From Ruminococcus sp. (GTDB lineage: Bacteria > Bacillota > Clostridia > Oscillospirales > Ruminococcaceae): DNA of 64,000 nucleotides. Below, in pieces: positions 25,918 through 34,507 of the stretch. A program made the position numbers and the translations under genes. The stretch lies in contig JAFUAO010000010.1 in NCBI GenBank assembly GCA_017460665.1, positions 1 to 64,000 on the forward strand, given 5' to 3'. Positions within the stretch are counted from its first letter, which is position 1, and the number at the start of each line of letters is the position of its first letter. The notes under the pieces were generated by a model. That model did not search any database, had not been told where the DNA came from, and saw only the letters and a list, made by a program, of their open reading frames with translations.

Positions 25918-27415
25918 AGCCTAAGACCACGTTCACCAGCCCCTGATAGAGCGAGGCCGATTCACTGGCGAAATCGAAATCGAAGTCGCCGGGATTTTGG
26001 ATCTGCATAACTATGATGTAGGAGCCTCCGTATCCGCCGTAGCCGGCGCTGTTGTCGAAAGAACCCGTGTCTGCATCGTTTTTGGCGCAGCCCACGATGT
26101 ACAGGAAGTCCCCTGCTCCGGTCTCGGCAGTACCGGTCTTTGCGTAGAGGGTGTAGCCGCCGGGAACGTAGACTCCCAGATTAGAGGCAACTCCTCTCAT
26201 GCCGTCAAGGATACCCTGCCGGCAGTTCTCCGGGATCGAGGCGATGACCTCTCCGGAGGCGCTCCCGGGAGCAATTACCGTCCCGAAGCTGTTGGTGTCC
26301 ATGATGCTCTGTACCACGAAGGGCCGCACCATCTCGCCGAAAACGGCCTCTCGTCCAAGAGCTGCAAGGTAAATGGGGCAGGTCCGCACATAGGCCTGAC
26401 CGAAGGCGCTGCGGCGAAGGTCGTCGTCGCAGTAGATCTCGATGTTGTTGTCGATAGGGCCAAAGTCACAGTCGATCCGGCTGGTGAAGTGGAAGAAGTT
26501 CCCCAGATCAGCCAGAGCCGCATCAGCTCCGATCTGGTCAAAGACCTTGGCGAAATAGATGTTGCTGGAGTTGACGAAGGCGGAGTACAGCGAGCGCTCC
26601 GGGATCGGGTAATTCCAGGTGTTCTCGTGGTCCCAGTTGACGATCGTGGCTCCCCCGTCGGTCCACTCGCCGTCGTCGTAGAGGCTGTAGATCTCGTGGT
26701 AGTCTGAGATCACCTCGGACATGATCTTGAAGGTAGAGCCCGGGGTGGCGTTCTGGAAGCACTTGTTGCTGAAGGCTCCCCATGGGAGGGAGTCAGCATA
26801 GGTCGGATCGGACTTGTTCAGCTCCGGGTCGTAGGAGGGATAGGACACCTCCGCCATAAGGGAGCCGTCGCTCCGCATGACGACTGCCGATCCCACGATC
26901 CCGGCCGAGGCCATATAGTCGTAAACGGCGTTCTGCTCGTTTGCGTCAAGGGTAAGCTGTATCGACTGCCCCGACTTCTCAACGCCCTCTACAGGAGTTG
27001 GGTTCAATTCCAGCAGCTTCTCCTCCAGCACGAAGTCCAGCCCCTCAGAGGCCTCGTTCAGGATATTGGCGAAGGCGACCCTGCTGCCCTCTGCCGAGAC
27101 TCGGTCAAAGGAGCCGTCCTCCCCCACTGTGCCGTACATGAGAAGGTTGCCGTTAGTGTCGTAGATGTCTCCCTTCAAAACGGGAGTCGTCGTTGTGGTG
27201 GTCACAGCAATAGTTGTGACCGGTGCCGTGGTCTGAGCGGGCTCCCCCGGAGCCTCAGGCTCTGCGTACGCCTCAACAGCCTCCTGCTCGAATGGCTGGC
27301 TGTCGAAGGTATAGATTGATGCTGCCGAGCCCACCTCCGCTGCGCAGGAAGCTGAGGAGAGCAGGAAGGCTCCCCCCAAAAGCAGCGCCGTGAGCCGGCT
27401 GTGATCTGGTCTCAT
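25916..27415 (-). CDS. Short class B penicillin-binding protein (PbpA/FtsI-like transpeptidase)
   Basis: 499 residues, start ATG 27413-27415 behind GGGG. An N-terminal signal ends in LLSSASC, a lipobox-like site lacking the usual Leu at -3, so it may be a lipoprotein or be cleaved normally. A Thr-rich linker (AVTTTTTTP) leads to KGDIYDTNGNLL, a degenerate form of the RGxIxDRNG motif. The transpeptidase domain has all three active-site motifs: STFK in NATPGSTFKIM, SSN in VNSSNIYF, and KTGTAE. It should cross-link peptidoglycan and be a beta-lactam target. The usual dimerisation region is very short. Not near other division genes. Confidence 0.88.
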   Translation of the reverse strand: MRPDHSRLTALLLGGAFLLSSASCAAEVGSAASIYTFDSQPFEQEAVEAYAEPEAPGEPAQTTAPVTTIAVTTTTTTPVLKGDIYDTNGNLLMYGTVGEDGSFDRVSAEGSRVAFANILNEASEGLDFVLEEKLLELNPTPVEGVEKSGQSIQLTLDANEQNAVYDYMASAGIVGSAVVMRSDGSLMAEVSYPSYDPELNKSDPTYADSLPWGAFSNKCFQNATPGSTFKIMSEVISDYHEIYSLYDDGEWTDGGATIVNWDHENTWNYPIPERSLYSAFVNSSNIYFAKVFDQIGADAALADLGNFFHFTSRIDCDFGPIDNNIEIYCDDDLRRSAFGQAYVRTCPIYLAALGREAVFGEMVRPFVVQSIMDTNSFGTVIAPGSASGEVIASIPENCRQGILDGMRGVASNLGVYVPGGYTLYAKTGTAETGAGDFLYIVGCAKNDADTGSFDNSAGYGGYGGSYIIVMQIQNPGDFDFDFASESASLYQGLVNVVLG

Positions 27416-27484
27416 TATGATCCCCCTTGTGTATTTTTGTCGCTCCGTTCTCCAATTGCTGTCAGATATATCATTTACTCTTTT

Positions 27485-27513
27485 ATTATAGCTCATTTCT
27501 CCCCGTTCGTCAA
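27485..27513 (-). promoter_or_regulatory. Promoter for the PBP gene
   Basis: Minus strand TTGACG (27508-27513), 17-bp spacer, TATAAT (27485-27490). Confidence 0.75.
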
Positions 27514-27554
27514 CAGCTTTTTTCGCCTGAGAAGGGGAAATTTTTCCTGCGCTA

Positions 27555-27583
27555 TTGCTTTATTGCTTAGAATGTGGTAAAAT
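27555..27583 (+). promoter_or_regulatory. Promoter for maf
   Basis: TTGCTT (27555-27560), 17-bp spacer, TAAAAT (27578-27583), 29 bp before the ATG. Confidence 0.6.
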
Positions 27584-27612
27584 ATTCAGAGTGAACGGAA
27601 AGGAATGATCAG

Positions 27613-28182
27613 ATGAACGTTATCCTTGCGTCGGCCTCCCCCAGAAGACGGGAGCTGATGAGATACATCACGGCGGACTTCATAGCGGTCTCTACGGACT
27701 GCGACGAGACCCTGCCGCTGGATATAGACCCCATGGCGGCTGCGGAGCACCTTGCCAACTTGAAGGCTCTGGCTGCTGCGGAAAAGTACCCTGACGACAT
27801 CGTTATCGGCTGCGACACGACAGTTATCTGCGACGGAGTCATACTCGGGAAGCCGGCAGATAAGAGCCAGTGTATCGCCGTTTTGGAGCTGCTCTCCGGG
27901 CATACCCACCAAGTGGTGACCGGCTGCTCTATCATGTACAAGAATATGGTGGAGTCCTTCTCTGAGGTGACAGATGTTCGCTTCCGGGAGCTTTCTGATG
28001 AGGAGATCCAGGCCTACGCTTCCACCGATGAGCCCTACGACAAGGCCGGAGGCTACGGGATCCAGGGGCTGGGCTCGGAGCTGGTTTTCAGCATAGACGG
28101 CGACTTCTTCAACGTCATGGGCCTGCCTGTGACTCGCCTATTTAACAAACTGAAAAAATTTATGAGAAATATAAAGGAGTAG
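27613..28182 (+). CDS. maf: Maf-family nucleoside triphosphate pyrophosphatase
   Basis: 189 residues. Maf proteins hydrolyse dTTP, UTP or modified nucleotides to monophosphates, a house-cleaning role. Motifs: LASASPRRRELM at the N-terminus, STDCDETLP, VIGCDTTVICDGVILGKPAD and the YDKAGGYGIQGLGS segment. Start ATG 27613 behind AAAGGAA. Followed after 5 bp by a DUF1015 gene and then a coupled orphan, so probably a three-gene operon. Confidence 0.92.
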   Translation: MNVILASASPRRRELMRYITADFIAVSTDCDETLPLDIDPMAAAEHLANLKALAAAEKYPDDIVIGCDTTVICDGVILGKPADKSQCIAVLELLSGHTHQVVTGCSIMYKNMVESFSEVTDVRFRELSDEEIQAYASTDEPYDKAGGYGIQGLGSELVFSIDGDFFNVMGLPVTRLFNKLKKFMRNIKE

Positions 28183-28187
28183 ATACC

Positions 28188-29450
28188 ATGAACACCACAG
28201 CATTCCACAGCGCTGACATCCTCCTCCCAAAAGAGGGCACGGATATGGAAAAATGGGCGGTGATCGCCTGCGATCAGTACACCAGTGAGCCTGAATACTG
28301 GGACAAGGTCATCAAGGAGGCGGACGGCGCTCCCTCGACTCTCGACCTGATCCTCCCGGAGCTCTACCTTGAACAGGAGGGCGTAGATCAGCGGATCGGC
28401 AAGATCCACGAGACCATGGAAAGCTACCTCAGCGGCGAGATCTTCCGGGAGTACAAGGACGCCATGATCTTCGTTGAGCGCATACAGAGCAACGGTATCA
28501 AGCGCCAGGGCATCATCGGCGCTATCGACCTTGAGCAGTACGACTTCTCAAAGGGCAGCACCTCTCAGGTCAGGGCTACTGAGGCCACTGTCGTGGAGAG
28601 GATACCTCCCCGTATCAAGGTAAGGAACGGCGCTCCCATGGAGCTGCCTCACATAATGATCCTGATCGACGACCCGGAGGGCACTGTCATCGAGAAGGTG
28701 GACACCTCTAAGGCTCAGCAGCTCTACAGCACTCCCCTTATGCAGAACGGCGGCAGCATCAAAGGCTGGCTCCTTGGCAAGGACGAGCAGGAGCGTATCG
28801 ACAGGGCCCTTGCAGCTCTGGCAGATCCTGAGGCCTTCGCCAAGAAGTACGGCCTGAAGGACCAGCCTGTGCTCCTTTTCGCTATGGGCGACGGGAACCA
28901 CTCACTTGCTACGGCCAAGGAGTTCTATGAACAGCTCAAAAAGGCTAAGCACGGCAGGGATCTCTCAGACCACCCGGCAAGATATGCCCTGGCTGAGATC
29001 GTTGACCTGCACAGCGAGGCTCTCCAGTTCGAGGCCATTCACCGCCTTGTTTACGATGTGGACCGTGACGATCTGCTGGAGAAGCTGTCACACGCACTGG
29101 ATCTTAATGATTCCGAGAGCGATCAGTATGTGATCACATACTGCGGCGGCACAGAGGTAAAGGAATACATACACAAACAGACCTCCAACCTGTCTGTAGG
29201 ATCCCTCCAGAACTTCCTTGACAGCTATATCAAGGAAAACGGCGGCAAGATCGACTATATCCACGGCACCGAGAACGTCAAGGCTCTGGCGGACCGCCAC
29301 AACGGACTGGCCTTTATACTGCCGGATATGGACAAGAGCCAGCTCTTCCCCACTGTCATCAAGGACGGAGCTCTCCCCAGAAAGACCTTCTCTATGGGAC
29401 ACGCCGACGACAAGCGCTTCTACATCGAAGCCAGAAGGATCACTGGATGA
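28188..29450 (+). CDS. DUF1015-family protein (possible SerK-like kinase)
   Basis: 420 residues, start ATG 28188 behind AAGGAG. The DUF1015 hallmark FAMGDGNHSLATAKEFYEQL lies near residue 230; the N-terminal KWAVIACDQYTSEPEYW and ATEATVVERIPPR segments also fit. The family has been linked to ParB/SbnI-type free serine kinases, but catalytic activity for most members is untested. Soluble, cytoplasmic. Its stop codon overlaps the ATG of the next gene. Confidence 0.85.
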   Translation: MNTTAFHSADILLPKEGTDMEKWAVIACDQYTSEPEYWDKVIKEADGAPSTLDLILPELYLEQEGVDQRIGKIHETMESYLSGEIFREYKDAMIFVERIQSNGIKRQGIIGAIDLEQYDFSKGSTSQVRATEATVVERIPPRIKVRNGAPMELPHIMILIDDPEGTVIEKVDTSKAQQLYSTPLMQNGGSIKGWLLGKDEQERIDRALAALADPEAFAKKYGLKDQPVLLFAMGDGNHSLATAKEFYEQLKKAKHGRDLSDHPARYALAEIVDLHSEALQFEAIHRLVYDVDRDDLLEKLSHALDLNDSESDQYVITYCGGTEVKEYIHKQTSNLSVGSLQNFLDSYIKENGGKIDYIHGTENVKALADRHNGLAFILPDMDKSQLFPTVIKDGALPRKTFSMGHADDKRFYIEARRITG

Positions 29451-29887
29451 TCCCCGAAAGACCGGACCTTTCCATTCGGGGCGAGGCTCCTGAGGAGACC
29501 GGTCCTCTGCGGTATAACGGCATCTACGTCCACTTCATCTGCACTCCCTCGGGGGCGCCGGTGCTGGGAGAGGTGCTGAAATTCTACCCGGACTACACCG
29601 TCACCGGCCGGACCTTCGAGGTGGACGACCGGGCCGGGAGGTTCTTCCCGGAAATGAAGGAGCTCAATCCCTCCGCCAAGGGAGCAGTCTCCGGGCGGTG
29701 GTACTTTGGCGGATCGGGCGTTTATTTCAAGCTGGGAGGGCTCTTCCGGAAGGTCACCTACAACGGTCAGGCCTGCGGAGATCATCTCCTGCTGGACAGA
29801 TCCGGCGGCGGAGCTGTTCCCGAAACGGGAGTCAGGTACGACTTCTTCACTGTTTTCGACGTGAGACATCAGGTCTATGAGCCATAA
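29447..29887 (+). CDS. Hypothetical protein translationally coupled to the DUF1015 gene
   Basis: 146 residues with a 4-bp ATGA overlap with the previous gene. I do not recognise a family. It is soluble, with no signal or membrane segment, rich in Gly and aromatics, and beta-rich in pattern (LRYNGIYVHFICTPSG, GRWYFGGSGVYFKLGG). Since it is coupled and followed at once by a terminator, it should be made in step with the DUF1015 protein. Confidence 0.75.
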   Translation: MIPERPDLSIRGEAPEETGPLRYNGIYVHFICTPSGAPVLGEVLKFYPDYTVTGRTFEVDDRAGRFFPEMKELNPSAKGAVSGRWYFGGSGVYFKLGGLFRKVTYNGQACGDHLLLDRSGGGAVPETGVRYDFFTVFDVRHQVYEP

Positions 29888-29893
29888 ATTTTG

Positions 29894-29925
29894 AGCTGCA
29901 CTGTAAATAGTGCAGCTTTTTTTGT
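29894..29925 (+). terminator. Terminator of the maf operon
   Basis: Stem AGCTGCACT (29894-29902) / AGTGCAGCT (29909-29917), GTAAAT loop, then a T7 run. Confidence 0.9.
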
Positions 29926-29944
29926 GAAAATTACAATTCTGGTA

Positions 29945-29973
29945 TTGACATTTCCCCTTGAATGTGTTATTAT
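29945..29973 (+). promoter_or_regulatory. Upstream promoter (P1) of the efflux operon
   Basis: TTGACA (29945-29950), 17-bp spacer, TATTAT (29968-29973). A palindromic operator candidate begins 7 bp after the -10 box. Confidence 0.75.
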
Positions 29974-29979
29974 ATTAGC

Positions 29980-29998
29980 GTGCTAATCGTGTTAGCAC
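29980..29998. promoter_or_regulatory. Operator-like palindrome
   Basis: Perfect 7-bp arms GTGCTAA (29980-29986) and TTAGCAC (29992-29998) around TCGTG. It overlaps the start region of P1, the usual place for a repressor. Confidence 0.65.
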
Positions 29999-30040
29999 AG
30001 TACGCAAGCTGGTATACATCGGGTAATATTACGCAAAAAA

Positions 30041-30069
30041 TTGACATTTTCCCAGATGTGTGCTATAAT
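30041..30069 (+). promoter_or_regulatory. Downstream promoter (P2) of the efflux operon, consensus
   Basis: TTGACA (30041-30046), 17-bp spacer, TATAAT (30064-30069): a full sigma-A consensus match, 31 bp before the ATG. Confidence 0.8.
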
Positions 30070-30100
30070 GTTTGTATCACATGAAGGGAGTATTGTTTAC

Positions 30101-31549
30101 ATGGACAAAAATCACATTCTTCGGAAAATATCACTATTTTCCACATCAGCAGCTCTTCTGCTGGCTGCCGCTTCCTGTGGAGCGAAACCGCTGGCTCTTG
30201 ATAACACTGTTGTCACCTACACTGCCGAAACTCAGGACATTGAGAACTTCATCAGCGTTTCCGGAAGCGTAGAGGGCTCCAACATGGTCAAGATCACCAG
30301 CGACCTGAACACTAAGGTGCAGTCCCTTAACGTCGAGGTGGGGTCTATCGTTAAGAAGGGCGACGTGCTCTGCGTTTTCGACAGCAGCGACCTCCAGCAG
30401 GAATATGACGCTCTCAAGGAGTCCCTTAGCAACTCCGACCAGCGCAGCCAGACCCAGCATGAGATCAATCAGCGTGCTCTCAACAACGCTAAGGCCGACA
30501 AGACCTCTACTCTGGATCAGGCCCAGCGTGCTATAGATAAGGCTGTGGAGGCAAGAGACTCCGCATATAGTAAGTATGACCAGCTTCAGACCAAGGTCAA
30601 CGACCTCTATGTCAAGAGCGTCGACCTGTACAACGCCGTTTATGCCGGCGGCGGTGAGGATGAGCTGACCTATCAGCAGTACCTCAGCGCTCAGCAGCAG
30701 TATGAGACCGCTCAGGCTGAATATGAGGCCCTCGGAGAGCAGCTCAGCTCCTATGACAGCGCTGTGACAGAGGCTCAGGACGCCTACAACGTCGCTGAAA
30801 GGAGCGCTGATGCAGCTATACAGGCCGCTCAGGACGTTATCAACGCAGAGAAGTTCGACTCTGACAGCTCAGTCCAGAACCAGCTCGACAAGCTCCAGGA
30901 GCGCCTTAACAAGTGCGAGGTGACGGCTCCCAGAGACGGCATCGTGACCGCTCTCAGCGTTGCAGAGGGCTCTATCCCTACCACCGACGCTATCATGACT
31001 ATCGAGGATGCAGGCTCCCTCCACATCAACGTCACTGTCAACGAGGCTGACATCCTTAACGTCAAGGAGGGCCAGAAGGCTGTGATCACTGCCACCGCTA
31101 CAGGCGACAAGGAGTTCACAGGAAAGGTCTCCCGTGTAGTCAATATCAGCAGCCAGGGCGTCAATCCCTACACTGGCGAGTCCACGAACAACGGCTATAC
31201 CGCTGAGATCTCCCTTGACCCCTCAGACAGCCAGCTCCTCATCGGCATGAACGCCAAGGTGAAGATCATCCTTGACGAGAAGAAGGACGTGATCGCTGTT
31301 CCCTATGACTCTATCATCGAGGACAAGGACGGCTCATGCTATGTCTTCGTTGCTGAGGACAACGGCGGTACATATACTGCCAAGAAGCTCACTGTTAAAA
31401 AGGGACTTGAGACCAATTACCTCACCGAGATCGTTTCCTCTGACATCAAGGACGGCGACCTCATCATCACTGAGCCAAGATATGTCTCCGACGGCCAGAC
31501 CGTCAGCATCGAGGCCCAGTACGAGGATAACTCGGGTGACGGTGAGTAA
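30101..31549 (+). CDS. Efflux adaptor protein (HlyD/MacA-like), probable lipoprotein
   Basis: 482 residues, start ATG 30101 behind GGGAG. N-terminal signal with a lipobox-like LAAASCG. The first half of a lipoyl/barrel-sandwich domain (SVEVGSIVKKGDVLCVFDSS region, about 80-110) is followed by a long alpha-helical hairpin rich in Gln/Ala/Glu (about 110-280), the second half (CEVTAPRDGIVTALSVAEGS) and beta-barrel and membrane-proximal domains (IGMNAKVKIILDEKKDVIAV). It bridges the MacB-like ABC transporter encoded next to substrates outside the membrane. First gene of a three-gene operon with two promoters. Confidence 0.9.
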   Translation: MDKNHILRKISLFSTSAALLLAAASCGAKPLALDNTVVTYTAETQDIENFISVSGSVEGSNMVKITSDLNTKVQSLNVEVGSIVKKGDVLCVFDSSDLQQEYDALKESLSNSDQRSQTQHEINQRALNNAKADKTSTLDQAQRAIDKAVEARDSAYSKYDQLQTKVNDLYVKSVDLYNAVYAGGGEDELTYQQYLSAQQQYETAQAEYEALGEQLSSYDSAVTEAQDAYNVAERSADAAIQAAQDVINAEKFDSDSSVQNQLDKLQERLNKCEVTAPRDGIVTALSVAEGSIPTTDAIMTIEDAGSLHINVTVNEADILNVKEGQKAVITATATGDKEFTGKVSRVVNISSQGVNPYTGESTNNGYTAEISLDPSDSQLLIGMNAKVKIILDEKKDVIAVPYDSIIEDKDGSCYVFVAEDNGGTYTAKKLTVKKGLETNYLTEIVSSDIKDGDLIITEPRYVSDGQTVSIEAQYEDNSGDGE

Positions 31550-31550
31550 T

Positions 31551-32279
31551 ATGGCCAAGAGGATCATCGAGATGAGCAATATCATCAAGAGGTACTACAT
31601 CGGCCAGCCTAACGAGCTCCAGATACTCAACGGGATCTCTCTTACGGTACATGAGGGAGAGTTCGTGGCGATCGTGGGAGCCTCCGGCTCGGGTAAAAGT
31701 ACCCTGATGAATATGATAGGAGCGCTTGATAAGCCGACTGAGGGCAGCTATCTCCTCAACGGAGTTGACGTCAGCAAGCTCTCAGACAAGCAGCTCAGCG
31801 AAATACGGAACAAAGAGATCGGCTTCGTCTTCCAGACCTTCAACCTTATCTCACGCACCAACGCCCTAAAGAACGTGGAGATGCCTATGCTCTACGCCGG
31901 GAAGGGCCGCAAGGAGCGCTCGAAGAGAGCTATGGAGCTCCTAGAGCTGGTGGAGATGGAGGACAGATCCACCCACAAGCCCAATGAGCTCTCAGGCGGT
32001 CAGAAGCAGCGTGTGGCGATCGCAAGAGCTATGGCCAACGACCCCTCGATCATACTCGCTGACGAGCCTACAGGCGCCCTGGATACCAAGACAGGACGCA
32101 TGGTCATGGACATCTTCCATAAGCTCCACAAGCAGGAGGGCAAGACCGTTATCCTGATCACTCACTCCCCTGAGCTGGCCAGCGAGACCGAGCGCATAAT
32201 CACTATCAGTGACGGCTCGATCGTAAGCGACACCGGCTATACCGGGAATGCTCCGGATAAGGAGGTGAGCGCTGAATGA
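31551..32279 (+). CDS. ABC transporter ATP-binding protein (MacB/LolD type)
   Basis: 242 residues, start ATG 31551 right after the adaptor stop. Walker A GASGSGKSTLMNMIG near residue 43, Q-loop FVFQTFNLI, signature LSGGQKQRVAIARAMA, Walker B IILADEPTGALD and switch ITHSPE are intact. It powers the permease whose gene overlaps its end by 4 bp. Confidence 0.93.
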   Translation: MAKRIIEMSNIIKRYYIGQPNELQILNGISLTVHEGEFVAIVGASGSGKSTLMNMIGALDKPTEGSYLLNGVDVSKLSDKQLSEIRNKEIGFVFQTFNLISRTNALKNVEMPMLYAGKGRKERSKRAMELLELVEMEDRSTHKPNELSGGQKQRVAIARAMANDPSIILADEPTGALDTKTGRMVMDIFHKLHKQEGKTVILITHSPELASETERIITISDGSIVSDTGYTGNAPDKEVSAE

Positions 32280-33589
32280 GCTTTTTTGAGAACCTGAAAA
32301 TGGCATTCGGCTCGATCGCCGCTAATAAGATGAGGTCCCTGCTGACCATGCTGGGCATCATCATCGGTATCAGCGCCGTTATCACGATCACCACTCTGGG
32401 AACTACCCTGCGTGCTACGGTAAAGGGCGCCTTGGACTCGCTGGGATCGAACCTGTTCTATGTTTATCTCTCCGAGAAAAACGCAGATAACTATTACGAT
32501 ACAGTCGAGATAGAGGTCACTCCTGACGACCTGATCCAGCTCTCCATGCTTGAAGAGCTGGTGGAGAAGTACCCTGACGAGATCCGCCTCGCTGACGAGA
32601 ACTCGGCCGGCTCCGGAACTCTTCGGAACTCAGAGAACAAAGACGTCAGCATAAACATCGTCGGCGCCTACAACGGCACCCTCGATTACAACGGCGGCAA
32701 GATCCTCGCCGGAAGGAACCTGACCATGCGTGACGTTACAGAGAGAAAATACACCTGTATCGTTTCGGATATATTCGTGCGTCAGTATTTCAAAAAGGGC
32801 GAGGATCCTCTGGGCAGGGTGATCATCGTCAATACCGAGGGCGGCGCTGCGCTGGAGCTGAGCATCGTGGGCGTGTACAAGTACAACGCTATGATCAACG
32901 GCATGGGAGCCACCAGCGAGGAGGAGATGAAAACTCCTGTCTATGTCCCCAATACCATCGCTCAGCAGCTCCAGGGGATATACTATGACCCCGGCCTTTG
33001 GGGGACCATGCTCTCCTTCAACATCAAGTATGACTCAAAAACGGTCCAGGATCATATCCAGAGCTTCTTCGATGAGAAATACGCCTCTAACAAGAATTAC
33101 GGCATCAAGATCTCCAGCGCTATGGATCAGCTCAAAATGATCGACACGGTCATCAACGTGATCACGATCGTGGTAGCTGTCATCGCTGCGATCTCGCTTC
33201 TGGTAGGCGGTGTCGGAGTCATGAACATCATGCTGGTGAGCGTTACCGAGCGTACCCGTGAGATCGGTATACGAAAGGCCCTCGGCGCCAAAAAGCGTGC
33301 GATCAAGCGGCAGTTCGTCACCGAGGCGATCATCATATGCCTCATCGGAGGCATCATCGGTATACTCATCGGCCTGCTCAACGGCGAGCTGGTGGGACTG
33401 GTGGCGAATATGCTGGTAAAGAGCGATCCCACCTACGAGGACCTCCTGGGCAATATATCGATCCAGCCCTCTACGGGAGCTATCATGATCTCGCTCATCT
33501 TCTCCATGCTCACAGGCGTGTTCTTCGGACTCTACCCTGCAAGCAAGGCTGCAAAGATGAACCCGATCGACGCTCTCAGATACGACTAA
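32276..33589 (+). CDS. ABC transporter permease (MacB/FtsX fold)
   Basis: 437 residues. Helix 1 lies at about 20-40 (RSLLTMLGIIIGISAVITIT), a large outer MacB-PCD domain follows (about 45-285), and three C-terminal helices include VVAVIAAISLLVGGVGVMNI with the typical MLVSVTERTREIGIRKALGA motif after it. Together with the ATPase and adaptor it forms a MacAB-like export pump for peptides or small toxic compounds; no outer membrane channel is expected in a Gram-positive. ATGA overlap with the ATPase gene. Confidence 0.93.
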   Translation: MSFFENLKMAFGSIAANKMRSLLTMLGIIIGISAVITITTLGTTLRATVKGALDSLGSNLFYVYLSEKNADNYYDTVEIEVTPDDLIQLSMLEELVEKYPDEIRLADENSAGSGTLRNSENKDVSINIVGAYNGTLDYNGGKILAGRNLTMRDVTERKYTCIVSDIFVRQYFKKGEDPLGRVIIVNTEGGAALELSIVGVYKYNAMINGMGATSEEEMKTPVYVPNTIAQQLQGIYYDPGLWGTMLSFNIKYDSKTVQDHIQSFFDEKYASNKNYGIKISSAMDQLKMIDTVINVITIVVAVIAAISLLVGGVGVMNIMLVSVTERTREIGIRKALGAKKRAIKRQFVTEAIIICLIGGIIGILIGLLNGELVGLVANMLVKSDPTYEDLLGNISIQPSTGAIMISLIFSMLTGVFFGLYPASKAAKMNPIDALRYD

Positions 33590-33597
33590 AAAGCAGC

Positions 33598-33631
33598 GGC
33601 CCGGTGCATACAGCACCGGGCCTTCTCTTTT
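33598..33631. terminator. Terminator between the efflux operon and the AraC-GGDEF gene
   Basis: Perfect 10-bp stem GGCCCGGTGC (33598-33607) / GCACCGGGCC (33613-33622) with an ATACA loop, then TTCTCTTTTC. Confidence 0.85.
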
Positions 33632-34071
33632 CATATGAACAGCAGCTTATTCGTGTCACGGGCTGCATCTACCGTCCTTTGCAGGCGGGCGAACAGGTCG
33701 CTGTACCTAAAGCCATTCTGCTCGTACATGACAGCTCCTGCACGGAGCGATACCGGCAGCTCTGCACCTGCGGCGCTTATCGTCTCGCCGTTCCTGCTAA
33801 GGACCCTGTCTGCGATCTGCTCGGCAGCCTCAGGGCTGTCAGCTCCGGTGATCATGGCGAACTCGTCCCCTCCTATGCGGAAGACCGCCATGTCCTCCCC
33901 TGCTGCTTGATCGATACGCCTGTAGGCCTCAAGGATCACCTCGTCGCCGGCCTCGCTGCCGTAATTCTCGTTCACCGGCATCAGCCCCACTACATCGAAG
34001 CAGATCACATAGGTGCCTGCCTTGGACCGTAAGAAATCATAAAGCTCTGAAAGATCTACTCTGCGTCCCAT
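33631..34071 (-). other. Possible internally initiated GGDEF-only product
   Basis: The perfect Shine-Dalgarno AAGGAGG with 7-base spacing to ATG inside the AraC-GGDEF frame would give a 146-residue stand-alone GGDEF protein starting MGRRVDLSELYDFL. The match and position at the domain linker make chance less likely, but no proof of use can be read from sequence. Confidence 0.4.
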
Positions 34072-34452
34072 ATAAATACCTCCTTCATCCACCTGCTCCG
34101 GCACTATGGGCGGGAACAGGTCTGCATTCTTCCACTTTTTGCTGAACCCGGAGGGCGCAACTCCCCACATTTTCCGAAATGCACGGGCGAACACCTCCGG
34201 CGAGTTGTACTGATACATGAAGGCGATCTCTGTGACGGTGAGCTCCCCCTTTAGGAGCTCCTTGGCGCAGCAGGCCAGTCTCCGGCGAGAGATGTAGCTC
34301 TTGATACTGGTGTGTGTACACAGCCGCCAGATCTTTTGCAGCGACGACAGCGAACAGCAGCAGGCATCTGCTATGTCCTGCTGAGAGATCTCCTCGCAGA
34401 GATTTTCCTCGATGTACTCAAGGGCATCTGCAAAGACCGCAAAATTTTTCAT
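33631..34452 (-). CDS. AraC-type DNA-binding domain fused to a GGDEF domain
   Basis: 273 residues, start ATG 34450-34452 behind GAGG. The first ~110 residues are a two-HTH AraC domain (YIEENLCEEISQQDIADACC; LTVTEIAFMYQYNSPEVFAR; FRKMWGVAPSGF). Residues about 138-273 are a GGDEF domain with an intact RIGGDEFAMI motif and an upstream DVVGLMPVNENYGSEAGDE segment in place of the usual DIDxFKxINDxxGHxxGD. So it may bind DNA and make or sense a cyclic dinucleotide. An internal AAGGAGG (34079-34085) stands 7 bases before an in-frame ATG (34069-34071) exactly at the domain border. It faces the efflux operon convergently and may regulate it or the HMA gene. Confidence 0.85.
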   Translation of the reverse strand: MKNFAVFADALEYIEENLCEEISQQDIADACCCSLSSLQKIWRLCTHTSIKSYISRRRLACCAKELLKGELTVTEIAFMYQYNSPEVFARAFRKMWGVAPSGFSKKWKNADLFPPIVPEQVDEGGIYMGRRVDLSELYDFLRSKAGTYVICFDVVGLMPVNENYGSEAGDEVILEAYRRIDQAAGEDMAVFRIGGDEFAMITGADSPEAAEQIADRVLSRNGETISAAGAELPVSLRAGAVMYEQNGFRYSDLFARLQRTVDAARDTNKLLFI

Positions 34453-34507
34453 GCTCAGCACCTCCTCTGAACGGTCTGAAGGCTTCCCGGGATCGCCCTC
34501 TGTATAC

